Shown here one piece after another: positions 8,128 to 13,971 of a DNA stretch of 20,073 nucleotides. A program made the position numbers and the translations under genes. This DNA is from a virus, in IMG/VR virus record IMGVR_UViG_3300047551_000657, positions 1 through 20,073 of that record; one strand, given 5' to 3'. Numbering within the stretch: position 1 is the first letter of the stretch; each line of letters starts with the position of its first letter. The notes beneath the pieces were generated by a model. It was given only the letters and a program-made list of their open reading frames with translations, ran no database searches and was not told where the DNA came from.

Positions 8128-8349
8128 ATGCTAGACTTCATCAAATCACTGATCCTCGTAAACAAGGTCAAAAAAACTACATCAACGCGCTTCGTGACAG
8201 CGTACAGCAAGCATGGCAGAATCAACGGCATCATCATGAAGCGTGGAATCATCAAAAGCGTAATTAGGGTTCCATACCGTGGCGACGTTACAGTCTACAA
8301 TACTAACATCGGGTTTATAAGACATGACAGGGTTACTAGCTTCAAGTAA
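8128..8349 (+). CDS. small basic early protein, unknown function
   Basis: This 73-residue basic protein has a hydrophobic N-terminus (LDFIKSLILV) and then an alternating beta-like sequence with many Lys and Arg (KKTT, KRGIIK, RVPYRG). AAGGG lies eight bases before ATG 8128, a good ribosome site. I do not recognise a family. As the first plausible gene downstream of the rightward control region it may be an early host-interaction or regulatory protein; this is inferred from position only. Overlapping open frames at 8007-8267 and on the other strand lack comparable start signals. Confidence 0.55.
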   Translation: MLDFIKSLILVNKVKKTTSTRFVTAYSKHGRINGIIMKRGIIKSVIRVPYRGDVTVYNTNIGFIRHDRVTSFK

Positions 8350-8360
8350 AGTATACAGTG

Positions 8361-8387
8361 TATAGTACCTTCGACGAGGGTACTATG
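8361..8387 (+). other. strong RNA hairpin between early genes
   Basis: ATAGTACC (8362-8369) and GGTACTAT (8379-8386) are perfect complements. Counting a wobble pair and two more pairs, the stem is 11 pairs with a GAC loop. It lies 12 bases after the stop of the first early gene and 20 before the ribosome site of the next. No run of U follows, so a simple intrinsic terminator is unlikely. An RNase III-type processing site or message-stabilising hairpin fits better. Confidence 0.5.
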
Positions 8388-8415
8388 CAAAGTAAACTTT
8401 ATAACGGAGCTTATG

Positions 8416-9084
8416 ATGCGACTACGTGCGGAACATGCTGCATTGTCTCAAGCCATTACGATACATAAGAAAACTGTACGTATGGTGTCCGATTATGGGC
8501 ATAGGTTACTTAAGCCAGTATCCTACAATGACAAGCTTGGCAATGGCAGCAAAACCATTACCAAGGGTGCATGGAAGGGTTTCCCAGTGTATTCCCTTAC
8601 ACTCGAAGAAAGGTCCACATGCTCACGCACTTGTCAACAATGGGCCAATTGCTTTGGTAATAACATGGCATTCGCTCATCGTATCAAGCCGGACGACCCT
8701 GAGCTGTTAATGCTTAGATTGTCAGATGAGCTTTCGCACTTGTCCAATGTACACCCTGATGGCTTCGTTGTACGCTTGCACATCCTAGGGGATTTCTTCA
8801 GTGCATCATATGCTCAGTATTGGGTTGACGCATTGCTAGAATACCCTGCACTTAGGATATTCGGTTACACCCATAGGTCCGAACAAGACATCATGGATGT
8901 TATACGCTCAGGCTTGCAGAATAGCAGAGCATGGATTAGGTTCAGTGACAAAGGCGGTATCATGTCCGCTAACGTCAACGGCGAAGGTATCCAATGCCCT
9001 GAACAGACTGGCAAAACTCAATCATGCATGACATGTGCACTTTGCTGGTCCACTACTAAACCGATCGCATTCAAGGAACATTAA
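8416..9084 (+). CDS. GP88-like cysteine-rich phage protein
   Basis: This 222-residue protein resembles the phage GP88 family (named after mycobacteriophage L5 gp88) as I know it. Features are KLGNGSKTI near residue 40, FPVYSLTLEERSTC, a cysteine cluster C69-x3-C73-x5-C79, a VVRLHILGDFFSASY core (119-132), an FGYTHR strand (149-154), and a C-terminal cluster C194/C204/C207/C210. The paired cysteine clusters suggest bound zinc or an iron-sulphur cluster. The biochemical role of the family is not established to my knowledge. ATG 8416 is preferred over ATG 8413 since GGAG is six bases from the former and three from the latter. It lies in the early region after a hairpin. Confidence 0.7.
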   Translation: MRLRAEHAALSQAITIHKKTVRMVSDYGHRLLKPVSYNDKLGNGSKTITKGAWKGFPVYSLTLEERSTCSRTCQQWANCFGNNMAFAHRIKPDDPELLMLRLSDELSHLSNVHPDGFVVRLHILGDFFSASYAQYWVDALLEYPALRIFGYTHRSEQDIMDVIRSGLQNSRAWIRFSDKGGIMSANVNGEGIQCPEQTGKTQSCMTCALCWSTTKPIAFKEH

Positions 9085-9085
9085 C

Positions 9086-9253
9086 ATGGAAAACTTTAAG
9101 ATTGTCGGCTATCTGGTAACCTATAAACTATTCTATGATGGTTTAACCCATATGGATAGATTCAATACACTATTCGATGCTGAAGAATGGGCAGACCGTA
9201 GTGAGCTTGCAGAATACGTTATCAACCCCATTGTTGACCTATCTGGAGAATGA
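9086..9253 (+). CDS. small acidic hypothetical protein
   Basis: This 55-residue protein has a beta-like N-terminus (FKIVGYLVTYKLFYDG) and an acidic helical C-terminus (DAEEWADRSELAEYV). AAGGA lies eight bases before ATG 9086. The frame stays open upstream to 9035, but only as overlap with the preceding gene and without a ribosome site. Its stop lies just before the start of the next gene. No family is recognised. The sequence pattern resembles small single-domain accessory proteins of phage early regions. Confidence 0.6.
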   Translation: MENFKIVGYLVTYKLFYDGLTHMDRFNTLFDAEEWADRSELAEYVINPIVDLSGE

Positions 9254-9255
9254 CA

Positions 9256-9624
9256 ATGAAAGTTTTTGTATACTTTAACTTGCATCGAAAGCTATTCTCT
9301 GTTAAGGCTTTGGAAGGTCCTAACAAAGGTAAGGTTATCGGTCACACGTATAGTGTGTCTCTTAACGATGTTACCTTCAAGGTTTCCGAGGCTGGTAGAC
9401 AACGTGTTTTACGTGAGAAACGTAAGAATGTCCATGCTGGTGTTGTTGGTAACATATCTCCAGATGCTTGGGATGATATGTTGCAGGATGATCCAAAGCA
9501 GATTACTTACAATCCTTATCGTTTCTCATCGTTCGTTGATAAAGAGAACCTAGAGCCGGTAAGACATGCAAAATACTGCTTGCTAAACGGAAGAATTATA
9601 TCAGCTTGGGGCGTCACAGCATGA
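9256..9624 (+). CDS. conserved phage protein of unknown function
   Basis: This 122-residue protein opens with MKVFVYFNLHRKLFSVKALEG and has a basic central block (GRQRVLREKRKNVHAG). I recall similar proteins in unrelated phages with the same opening and the same VSEAGRQRVLREKRKNVHAG block, so it is a conserved but uncharacterised family. The basic block could contact nucleic acid. ATG 9256 is chosen because GGAG (9245-9248) is seven bases away; ATG 9250, which overlaps the previous stop, would be only one base from it. The stop overlaps the start of the next tiny gene in ATGA. Confidence 0.7.
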   Translation: MKVFVYFNLHRKLFSVKALEGPNKGKVIGHTYSVSLNDVTFKVSEAGRQRVLREKRKNVHAGVVGNISPDAWDDMLQDDPKQITYNPYRFSSFVDKENLEPVRHAKYCLLNGRIISAWGVTA

Positions 9625-9701
9625 GAGATGCCTTGATAGCCGTATCAATCATTGCCGTAAACGTCTTTGTCTTATGCCTACTTGTAAAGCTTTCATCATG
9701 A
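9621..9701 (+). CDS. tiny single-pass membrane peptide
   Basis: This 26-residue frame is almost entirely one hydrophobic helix (about residues 5-23, ALIAVSIIAVNVFVLCLLV) flanked by charged residues (RD before, K after). It starts in an ATGA overlap with the previous gene and ends in an ATGA overlap with the next peptide, so translational coupling is likely; no strong ribosome site is seen. Function is unknown. Small phage membrane peptides include superinfection exclusion factors, holin-like proteins and inhibitors of host membrane enzymes. The overlap pattern on both sides supports a real gene. Confidence 0.5.
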   Translation: MRDALIAVSIIAVNVFVLCLLVKLSS

Positions 9702-9784
9702 ATAAATCTAGTGACTTTGTGTTGTATCTTGGTGGCAGTGTTTTTGGTGTATTGTTCGCTGTACTTATCTTCTTAGGGGTTTAG
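9698..9784 (+). CDS. second tiny membrane peptide
   Basis: This 28-residue frame has a short polar N-terminus (MNKSSDF) and a Gly-rich hydrophobic segment (about residues 8-28) that ends at the C-terminus. It overlaps the preceding membrane peptide by four bases (ATGA), and the next gene starts one base after its stop. Two adjacent coupled membrane peptides could act as a pair. A lysis role is possible but the early-gene setting argues against a classical holin/spanin cassette. Function unknown. Confidence 0.5.
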   Translation: MNKSSDFVLYLGGSVFGVLFAVLIFLGV

Positions 9785-9785
9785 C

Positions 9786-9983
9786 ATGTTCGAGATTCGC
9801 TATTGTTCAGGCATCAAATCAAATAATCTTGTCGCATCCTATGATGACATCGGCTTGGCTAAGGACTTTTTAGACAACATGGACAAGCCAGTAGGGACTT
9901 ACTACGGTTACAATACGAACACAAAAAAGGTTTTCTTTTCGTTCGCCTATGAAACCCAATACTTAAAAGGACTAAGAACATGA
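9786..9983 (+). CDS. small hypothetical protein
   Basis: This 65-residue protein has beta-like stretches at both ends (MFEIRYCSG, KKVFFSFAYE) and a helical middle (DIGLAKDFLDNM). This beta-alpha-beta pattern suggests a compact single domain. AGGGG lies six bases before ATG 9786. Its stop overlaps the next start in ATGA. It has no recognised family and no membrane segment. Confidence 0.6.
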   Translation: MFEIRYCSGIKSNNLVASYDDIGLAKDFLDNMDKPVGTYYGYNTNTKKVFFSFAYETQYLKGLRT

Positions 9984-10192
9984 TTCAACTATACTTCAAT
10001 GGTAAACCCTGCGAGATAGTCAGTAGAGACTCTACAGACGGTACAGTCTGTATACGTTACGCTTCTGATCATCCTCATTGGCCTTTCCCTAATTATACTT
10101 GGGTGCATCCCAGCGTATTGTCTAAGCTTAGGCAGTCTAAACACGCTAAGCGATTAGAGGCTCTACAAGGCGTTGAAGATGCTCTAATGTAG
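9980..10192 (+). CDS. small hypothetical protein
   Basis: This 70-residue protein starts with a beta-like domain (IQLYFNGKPCEIV, TVCIRYA) containing a WPFPNYTWVHPSVL segment and ends in a basic helix (LSKLRQSKHAKRLEALQ). AAGGA lies eight bases before ATG 9980, which overlaps the previous stop (ATGA). The small barrel-like pattern with a basic tail would suit nucleic-acid or protein binding, but no family is recognised. It is the last gene of this short coupled run; a 97-base gap follows. Confidence 0.6.
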   Translation: MIQLYFNGKPCEIVSRDSTDGTVCIRYASDHPHWPFPNYTWVHPSVLSKLRQSKHAKRLEALQGVEDALM

Positions 10193-10229
10193 GTAGATAC
10201 CACCAAAACCTAGTTCGTGCCTTCTAGGG

Positions 10230-10252
10230 GCCTTAAAACACGTTTAAAAGGC
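10230..10252 (+). other. interrupted hairpin in the 10193-10289 gap
   Basis: GCCTT (10230-10234) pairs with AAGGC (10248-10252), and AAAC (10236-10239) with GTTT (10241-10245 region), with small internal bulges. It is AT-rich and has no following U-run, so termination is doubtful. It lies between two small gene groups, where RNA processing is possible. TATATT (10265-10270) could be a -10 box but has only a poor -35 partner. Confidence 0.25.
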
Positions 10253-10289
10253 TATTAGGCGCTATATATTACCTTTAAAGGAATTCTTA

Positions 10290-10463
10290 ATGACTAAAGA
10301 GATGTTGGATGAGTTACTGTACCTGATTGAGCTTCAAATCAAGGCTAACATTGCCTTAGCATTAGGTCATGCTGATGCTGCGGACAAAGAAGCAGAAAGA
10401 GAGCATGTTCAATACTATAGACTTGTTTCGTTGATTGAATCAATGAAGGATGATCTTAAATAG
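10290..10463 (+). CDS. short helical protein, unknown function
   Basis: This 57-residue frame starts at ATG 10290 with AAGGA eight bases upstream. The protein is predicted largely alpha-helical: MLDELLYLIELQIKANIALAL, a short turn near GHADAADK, then EAEREHVQYYRLVSLIES. This suggests a helical hairpin that may dimerise. No motif or family is recognised. It is followed 17 bases later by the zinc-binding protein gene. Confidence 0.55.
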   Translation: MTKEMLDELLYLIELQIKANIALALGHADAADKEAEREHVQYYRLVSLIESMKDDLK

Positions 10464-10480
10464 AAAGGTAGGGACGGAAG

Positions 10481-10678
10481 ATTAGATGCTTATCATGTAA
10501 TGAAGCCTTAAGTGACTACGAAGCCTCTAGGCGTAGTGTTCGAACACACCAGTACATTGACTTATGCAATGATTGTTTTCGCTATGTCCGAGATGATATC
10601 GCTGCAGTAGGTAATGTACGCTTAATCAATGAAGGAGATGATGACATTGTAAGCAAACGTAACATTGATGAAGATTGA
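10481..10678 (+). CDS. small zinc-binding phage protein with an apparent ATT start
   Basis: The frame reads (M)RCLSCNEALSDYEASRR..., 65 residues, with CLSC (C3, C6) and a later CNDC pair (C29, C32), a treble-clef or ribbon-like zinc site. I recall phage proteins of the same layout that begin M-x-CLSC, then L-SD-E-A, then DLCN-CF. In this frame the stop upstream is TAG 10469 and the only codons before RCLSC are GGA, CGG, AAG and ATT, so no ATG, GTG or TTG is available. ATT falls exactly where the Met of relatives should be, with a purine-rich AAAGGTAGGG stretch upstream. A sequencing error or decay of the start codon is the alternative. Function is unknown. Confidence 0.6.
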   Translation: MRCLSCNEALSDYEASRRSVRTHQYIDLCNDCFRYVRDDIAAVGNVRLINEGDDDIVSKRNIDED

Positions 10679-10679
10679 C

Positions 10680-10708
10680 TTGACAACTTTGTTTTTCTCT
10701 GATACCCT
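10680..10708 (+). promoter_or_regulatory. possible weak rightward promoter
   Basis: A perfect TTGACA (10680-10685) is followed after 17 bases by TACCCT (10703-10708), which matches the -10 consensus at only three positions. It faces the genes from 10822 onwards. An activator would be needed; the tandem 9-mers just downstream could be its sites or a repressor's. Confidence 0.3.
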
Positions 10709-10718
10709 AAATCTATAT

Positions 10719-10745
10719 AGGCTATGTAGGCTACTTAGGCTATGT
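10719..10745 (+). repeat. three tandem 9-mers AGGCTATGT / AGGCTACTT / AGGCTATGT
   Basis: Three contiguous 9-base units lie at 10719-10727, 10728-10736 and 10737-10745. The first and third are identical and the middle one differs at two positions. A fourth related copy (TTAGCCTATGTAC, 10798-10810) lies on the other side of the inverted repeat. The same core appears in the divergent control region (7583-7594 and 7704-7714). Confidence 0.55.
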
Positions 10746-10788
10746 ACTAAGTATATATTAAATATTATACATAGTATATACTTAGTAC
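10744..10788. repeat. 14-bp perfect inverted repeat in an AT-rich spacer
   Basis: GTACTAAGTATATA (10744-10757) and TATATACTTAGTAC (10775-10788) are perfect complements around a 17-base AT-only-like centre. Outer arms TAGGCTA (10736-10742) and TAGCCTA (10799-10805) are also complementary, so a nested hairpin or cruciform can form. Lying just before the replication genes in the most AT-rich stretch nearby, it is a candidate origin element or operator. As a transcript hairpin it is rich in A-U pairs and lacks a U-tail. Confidence 0.55.
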
Positions 10789-10821
10789 TTAGACTATTTA
10801 GCCTATGTACAGTAGGGCTTA

Positions 10822-11031
10822 ATGAAAGGATTGTTCGAAATGTATCCTGATGATGATTTTTTACCTGAAGAAGCCTTTGACTACACTAAAGGTGAATATG
10901 AAGATATGCACGAAGATCACAAAATCAATGATGTGTTAAATCGTTTTGTTCGCTTATGTCAAGAGTATGGTTTTTACTTCATGATGAGACAACTTACTAA
11001 GGCTTTGAACGCTAAAGGGTTCAACGTATGA
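10822..11031 (+). CDS. small acidic hypothetical protein
   Basis: This protein of 69 residues has a very acidic N-terminal half (YPDDDFLPEEAFDYTKGEYEDMHEDH) and a helical C-terminal half (INDVLNRFVRLCQEYGFYFMMRQLTKAL). ATG 10822 follows TAGGG by four bases. An alternative ATG 10840 has AGGA nine bases upstream, so either start is possible. No family is recognised. The acidic surface could mimic DNA or bind a basic protein, which is speculation. It is the first gene after the AT-rich control element, and it ends in an ATGA overlap with the next gene. Confidence 0.6.
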   Translation: MKGLFEMYPDDDFLPEEAFDYTKGEYEDMHEDHKINDVLNRFVRLCQEYGFYFMMRQLTKALNAKGFNV

Positions 11032-11315
11032 AAAAGCGTATACAGCCACGCAAGCGTAAGGTTAACCCCTACGTAGCCTACCTAGAGAATCATGGCCGCT
11101 ATGCTACCTTAGAAGACCTCCTAGAGGCATTCCCTAACAAGACCTCTAAGCAGATCAGAGACTCTATGTCTAAGTTAGTGGATAACTATACTGTTGATAG
11201 GGATATTAGGAAGGATGATCATCAATATTTGATATCCTATTCTCTTGGTGGATACAACACCAAGGACAACACTGGTATCTGTTGGCATAACCCTTTTAAT
11301 TTGAGGACAACATGA
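11028..11315 (+). CDS. basic protein, possible winged-helix DNA-binding
   Basis: This 95-residue protein begins with a strongly basic stretch (MKKRIQPRKRKV), then has a helix-turn-helix-like middle: ATLEDLLEAF (helix), SKQIRDSMSKLVDNYTVDRD (recognition-like helix) and a beta pair DHQYLISYSLGGY. That order fits a small winged helix but I cannot confirm it. AAAGGG lies eight bases before ATG 11028, which overlaps the preceding stop. It lies just after the AT-rich control element and before the replication genes, so a regulatory or origin-binding role is possible. It ends in an ATGA overlap with the next gene. Confidence 0.6.
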   Translation: MKKRIQPRKRKVNPYVAYLENHGRYATLEDLLEAFPNKTSKQIRDSMSKLVDNYTVDRDIRKDDHQYLISYSLGGYNTKDNTGICWHNPFNLRTT

Positions 11316-11677
11316 GCAGAGAAGCCATGCAGTTGGCGCTTGAGGCGTTGGAGAGTGACCCACTAAGTCATGCTGGGCTTGTTAGTAGAAAGCAAGCCAT
11401 CGCCGCACTACGCCAAGCACTGGAGACAAAGCAAGAGCCAGTTTTGTGGCTGAAAACTTGGTCTGATGGGTCTGTGTCTGTCCTAAAAACTAAGTCTCAT
11501 GCTTTTGCTGACCATGAATTAGAACCCATCTACACCGCACCACCAAAGAAAGAATGGGTTGGTCTGATGGATGAGGAATTTATGGCTATCGCACAAAAAT
11601 ACTCGTTAGCAACTCGTGTCGGTCTTGAGTATTTCAAAGACGAATTAGAAGCCAAGCTAAAGGAGAAGAATCAGTGA
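11312..11677 (+). CDS. conserved phage hypothetical (YTAPP-type protein)
   Basis: This 121-residue protein starts SREAMQLALEALE, has an AIAALRQALE helix, a middle strand region (VLWLKTWSDGSVSVL), an EPIYTAPP segment (72-79) and a WVGLMDEEF helix, then a charged tail. This arrangement (ALEALE... ALRQAL... YTAPP... WVGLTDEE) is one I recall from many phages and prophages, often of Betaproteobacteria, with no known function. GAGGA lies about four bases before ATG 11312. Its last bases overlap the GTG start of the primase-helicase. Confidence 0.65.
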   Translation: MSREAMQLALEALESDPLSHAGLVSRKQAIAALRQALETKQEPVLWLKTWSDGSVSVLKTKSHAFADHELEPIYTAPPKKEWVGLMDEEFMAIAQKYSLATRVGLEYFKDELEAKLKEKNQ

Positions 11678-13281
11678 ACTACTTAGCCACGCATGTTGGC
11701 TGTGATGATTGTGGATCTAGTGATGCATTGTCCGTATCTGTTAATGATAAAGGAGAGACTTGGTCACATTGTTTTGCTTGTGGTACGAATACTAAAATGT
11801 CGGAAGATGTTGATAATTTCAGACAAAAGCATACAAAGTCTGCTAAGGTGATTCCAATGTTAGATGGTAAGTATCAGTCTATACCGCTAAGAAACCTATC
11901 CAGAGATGCCTTAAAAGCCTTTGGAGTGATGATCACTGATGAGGGTGGTGTAGCTTTTCCCTACTGTGATGCTGATGGTAAGGTCACTGCATACAAGGTA
12001 AGACATGATGCAATGAAGACTGATTGCACCATCAAAGGTGATTGGTCTAAGGCTACTTTGTTCGGACAACATCTGTTCCCTAAAGGTGGTAAGAGCATTA
12101 CCATTACCGAAGGTGAATTTGATGCTGTTGCTGTGTATCAAATGAATGGTATGCGGTATCCAGTAGTAAGCATACGTAATGGCGCACAATCAGCAATTAA
12201 GGACTGTAAGGACAACTATGAATATCTTGACTCTTTTGAAACCATTGTTATCAGCTTTGATGCTGATGAAGTTGGTAAGCAGGCTGCTACGAAGGTAGCT
12301 GATCTATTCGGTGCTAAGGCTAAGGTAGTAAAGCACAGGCAACCACACAAGGATGCTAATGATTATCTCAAAGATGAGATGATCAAGGAGTATATCCAGG
12401 ACTGGTTTGCTGCTGAAGTCTATGTACCTGATGGGATCATCGAAGGATCAAAGCTTTGGGAAGAGATCAACACCCCCGCCATTAAAGCCTCTTGTGACTA
12501 TCCTTGGCAAGGTCTTAATGCTTTGACTTATGGTATCCGTAAAGGTGAGCTGGTGACGTTTACAGCAGGATCTGGACTGGGTAAATCACAGGTGCTTAGG
12601 GAGATTGTTTATCACATCTTATGTAAGACTGAGGACAACATTGGCTTGATGTTCCTGGAGGAGTCTACTGTTCGCACTGCCAAAGGTATCATGTCTATCC
12701 ATGCGAACAAGCCACTACATCTACCTGACACAGCGTACACTGATGAGGAGTTTAGAGATGCCTTCGAGCACACTCTTGGCACTAATAGGGTTTATCTTTT
12801 TGATCATTTTGGGAGTACATCAATTGACAACATACTATCAAGAGTCAGATTCATGGCTAAAGGACTCGGATGTAGCTTTGTTGTGTTGGATCATATTAGT
12901 ATTGTCGTCAGTTCTGGCGATGTTGGCGATGAACGTAAAGCATTAGATGAGATCATGACCAAGCTTAGGATGATTGTTCAGGAGACAGGCATAGCACTGT
13001 TGATTGTCAGCCATCTTAAGAGACCTGACGGTAAAGGCCATGAAGAAGGTGCAGCTACTTCACTAGGTCAACTTAGAGGATCTGGTAGCATTGCACAGTT
13101 GTCTGATATGGTGATCGGTATGGAAAGGAATGCACAGCATGATGATGAACGTGAACGCAATACCACCAGGATTAGGGTACTCAAGAACCGTTTCAGCGGT
13201 GTCACAGGTCCAGCCTGTAACGTCTATTACAGCCACTCAACAGGAAGGTTATCAGAGGTCACACAAGATGAAGACTTATGA
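11674..13281 (+). CDS. T7 gp4-type primase-helicase
   Basis: This 535-residue bifunctional enzyme should unwind DNA at the fork and make primers. The N-terminal zinc-binding site has C10, C13, C33 and C36. The TOPRIM primase core shows TEGEFD (145-150) and FDAD (195-198). The RecA-like helicase has Walker A GSGLGKS (299-305), Walker B FVVLDH (402-407), the sensor His in LLIVSH (H447), a QLRGSGSIAQLSD segment (467-478), and KNR with R506 as probable arginine finger. All motifs are intact. The GTG start overlaps the previous stop, and AGGAG lies eight bases before it. The length is close to T7 gp4A. The primase zinc domain is present, so it is not a helicase-only form. Confidence 0.93.
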   Translation: MNYLATHVGCDDCGSSDALSVSVNDKGETWSHCFACGTNTKMSEDVDNFRQKHTKSAKVIPMLDGKYQSIPLRNLSRDALKAFGVMITDEGGVAFPYCDADGKVTAYKVRHDAMKTDCTIKGDWSKATLFGQHLFPKGGKSITITEGEFDAVAVYQMNGMRYPVVSIRNGAQSAIKDCKDNYEYLDSFETIVISFDADEVGKQAATKVADLFGAKAKVVKHRQPHKDANDYLKDEMIKEYIQDWFAAEVYVPDGIIEGSKLWEEINTPAIKASCDYPWQGLNALTYGIRKGELVTFTAGSGLGKSQVLREIVYHILCKTEDNIGLMFLEESTVRTAKGIMSIHANKPLHLPDTAYTDEEFRDAFEHTLGTNRVYLFDHFGSTSIDNILSRVRFMAKGLGCSFVVLDHISIVVSSGDVGDERKALDEIMTKLRMIVQETGIALLIVSHLKRPDGKGHEEGAATSLGQLRGSGSIAQLSDMVIGMERNAQHDDERERNTTRIRVLKNRFSGVTGPACNVYYSHSTGRLSEVTQDEDL

Positions 13282-13438
13282 AGATTTGAAAGAGGATACG
13301 AAACGATTTGCTTTACAGCAGATACGTACAGGGTCTACAATGGGTGAAGTAGTTTGTTCGTTCGAAGAGATCATTAATGAGATCAGGAAAACATCAGACT
13401 ACGTAGAGGCTATGCAAGATGCTAACAGGAGACCATAA
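13268..13438 (+). CDS. small hypothetical protein
   Basis: This 56-residue protein reads MKTYEDLKEDTKRFALQQIRTGSTMGEVVCSFEEIINEIR..., largely alpha-helical and charged. The start overlaps the end of the primase-helicase gene by 14 bases; AGAGG lies nine bases upstream. The open frame extends further upstream to 13130, but that part is a shadow of the helicase gene. No family is recognised. The last base is shared with the start of the next gene. Confidence 0.55.
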   Translation: MKTYEDLKEDTKRFALQQIRTGSTMGEVVCSFEEIINEIRKTSDYVEAMQDANRRP

Positions 13439-13617
13439 TGGCTGAAGTACAAAGCATTGAAGAGCATGAGGATGGTACAGCTACACTACACTTGGATCTT
13501 ACTGATGAAGAGGTTAAGATGTTGATTCAATGGGGTATCAAAGAAGCAATAAAACTTGCATATCACAAAGCACAGAACTTTGATTGGAAGGACAGCGGCA
13601 GTGAAACAAACACTTAG
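13438..13617 (+). CDS. small hypothetical protein
   Basis: This 59-residue protein starts at ATG 13438 in a TAATG overlap with the previous stop. It has an acidic, beta-like first half (AEVQSIEEHEDGTATLHLDLTDEE) and a helix (VKMLIQWGIKEAIKLAYHKA). I recall similar short phage proteins with a TLHLDLTDEE-MLIQWGI-EAI pattern but no function. A conventional ribosome site is weak (AGGAG about six bases upstream, within the previous gene). Confidence 0.6.
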   Translation: MAEVQSIEEHEDGTATLHLDLTDEEVKMLIQWGIKEAIKLAYHKAQNFDWKDSGSETNT

Positions 13618-13792
13618 AGATATGATGAGTCAATGCTGGAACAACCGCATGGACTGTGAACGCTTTGACTTTGAGAAGTTCGCTGAGATGGTAGCCTTCC
13701 AAGCCAGTGAAGAAAGATTGGATCGCTGTATCGAAGCCTTGGAGAGAAGGGGTTATGCTGATGCAGCAGACATCATCAGGGGAGAAGGTTAA
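13601..13792 (+). CDS. small hypothetical protein with a GTG start
   Basis: This 63-residue mostly helical protein (MKQTLRDMMSQCWNNRMDCERFDFEKFAEMVAFQ...) fits a start at GTG 13601, with AAGGA nine bases upstream. The start overlaps the previous gene by 17 bases. The frame is also open upstream to 13556, but without a ribosome site. It ends in ERRGYADAADIIRG. No family is recognised. It lies in a run of four very short genes between helicase and polymerase. Confidence 0.55.
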   Translation: MKQTLRDMMSQCWNNRMDCERFDFEKFAEMVAFQASEERLDRCIEALERRGYADAADIIRGEG

Positions 13793-13971
13793 TGTGGGTA
13801 ATGGATAGGCTGTTAGCTGACCACGCAGAGCTAAAGAAGAAATATGATACACTGCTAGAAGACTATCAGAAACTGGTACATAAATATGAAGAGCTTAGTG
13901 CTGGACATCGAAACAGACATGAAGCAGACTGTTATCTTCTGCGTAGTCACGAAGGATCTGACAACAAGTGA
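13792..13971 (+). CDS. small coiled-coil protein overlapping the polymerase gene
   Basis: This 59-residue frame has a clear heptad helix (RLLADHAELKKKYDTLLEDYQKLV) followed by a polar tail. GGAG lies seven bases before ATG 13792, which overlaps the previous stop (TAATG). It shares its last 86 bases with the start of the DNA polymerase gene in another frame. The good ribosome site here and the lack of one at the polymerase start suggest that ribosomes translating this frame help initiate polymerase synthesis. Its own function is unknown. Confidence 0.5.
   Translation: MWVMDRLLADHAELKKKYDTLLEDYQKLVHKYEELSAGHRNRHEADCYLLRSHEGSDNK

Noticed and set aside
8007-8267. Plus-strand frame of 86 codons overlapping the first early gene
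   Set aside because: No good ribosome site, it runs through the candidate promoter, and its composition is unlike its neighbours. The 8128 frame is better supported.
10665-10850. Frame of 61 codons across the AT-rich element
   Set aside because: It consists of the tandem repeats and inverted repeat read as codons, with no ribosome site.
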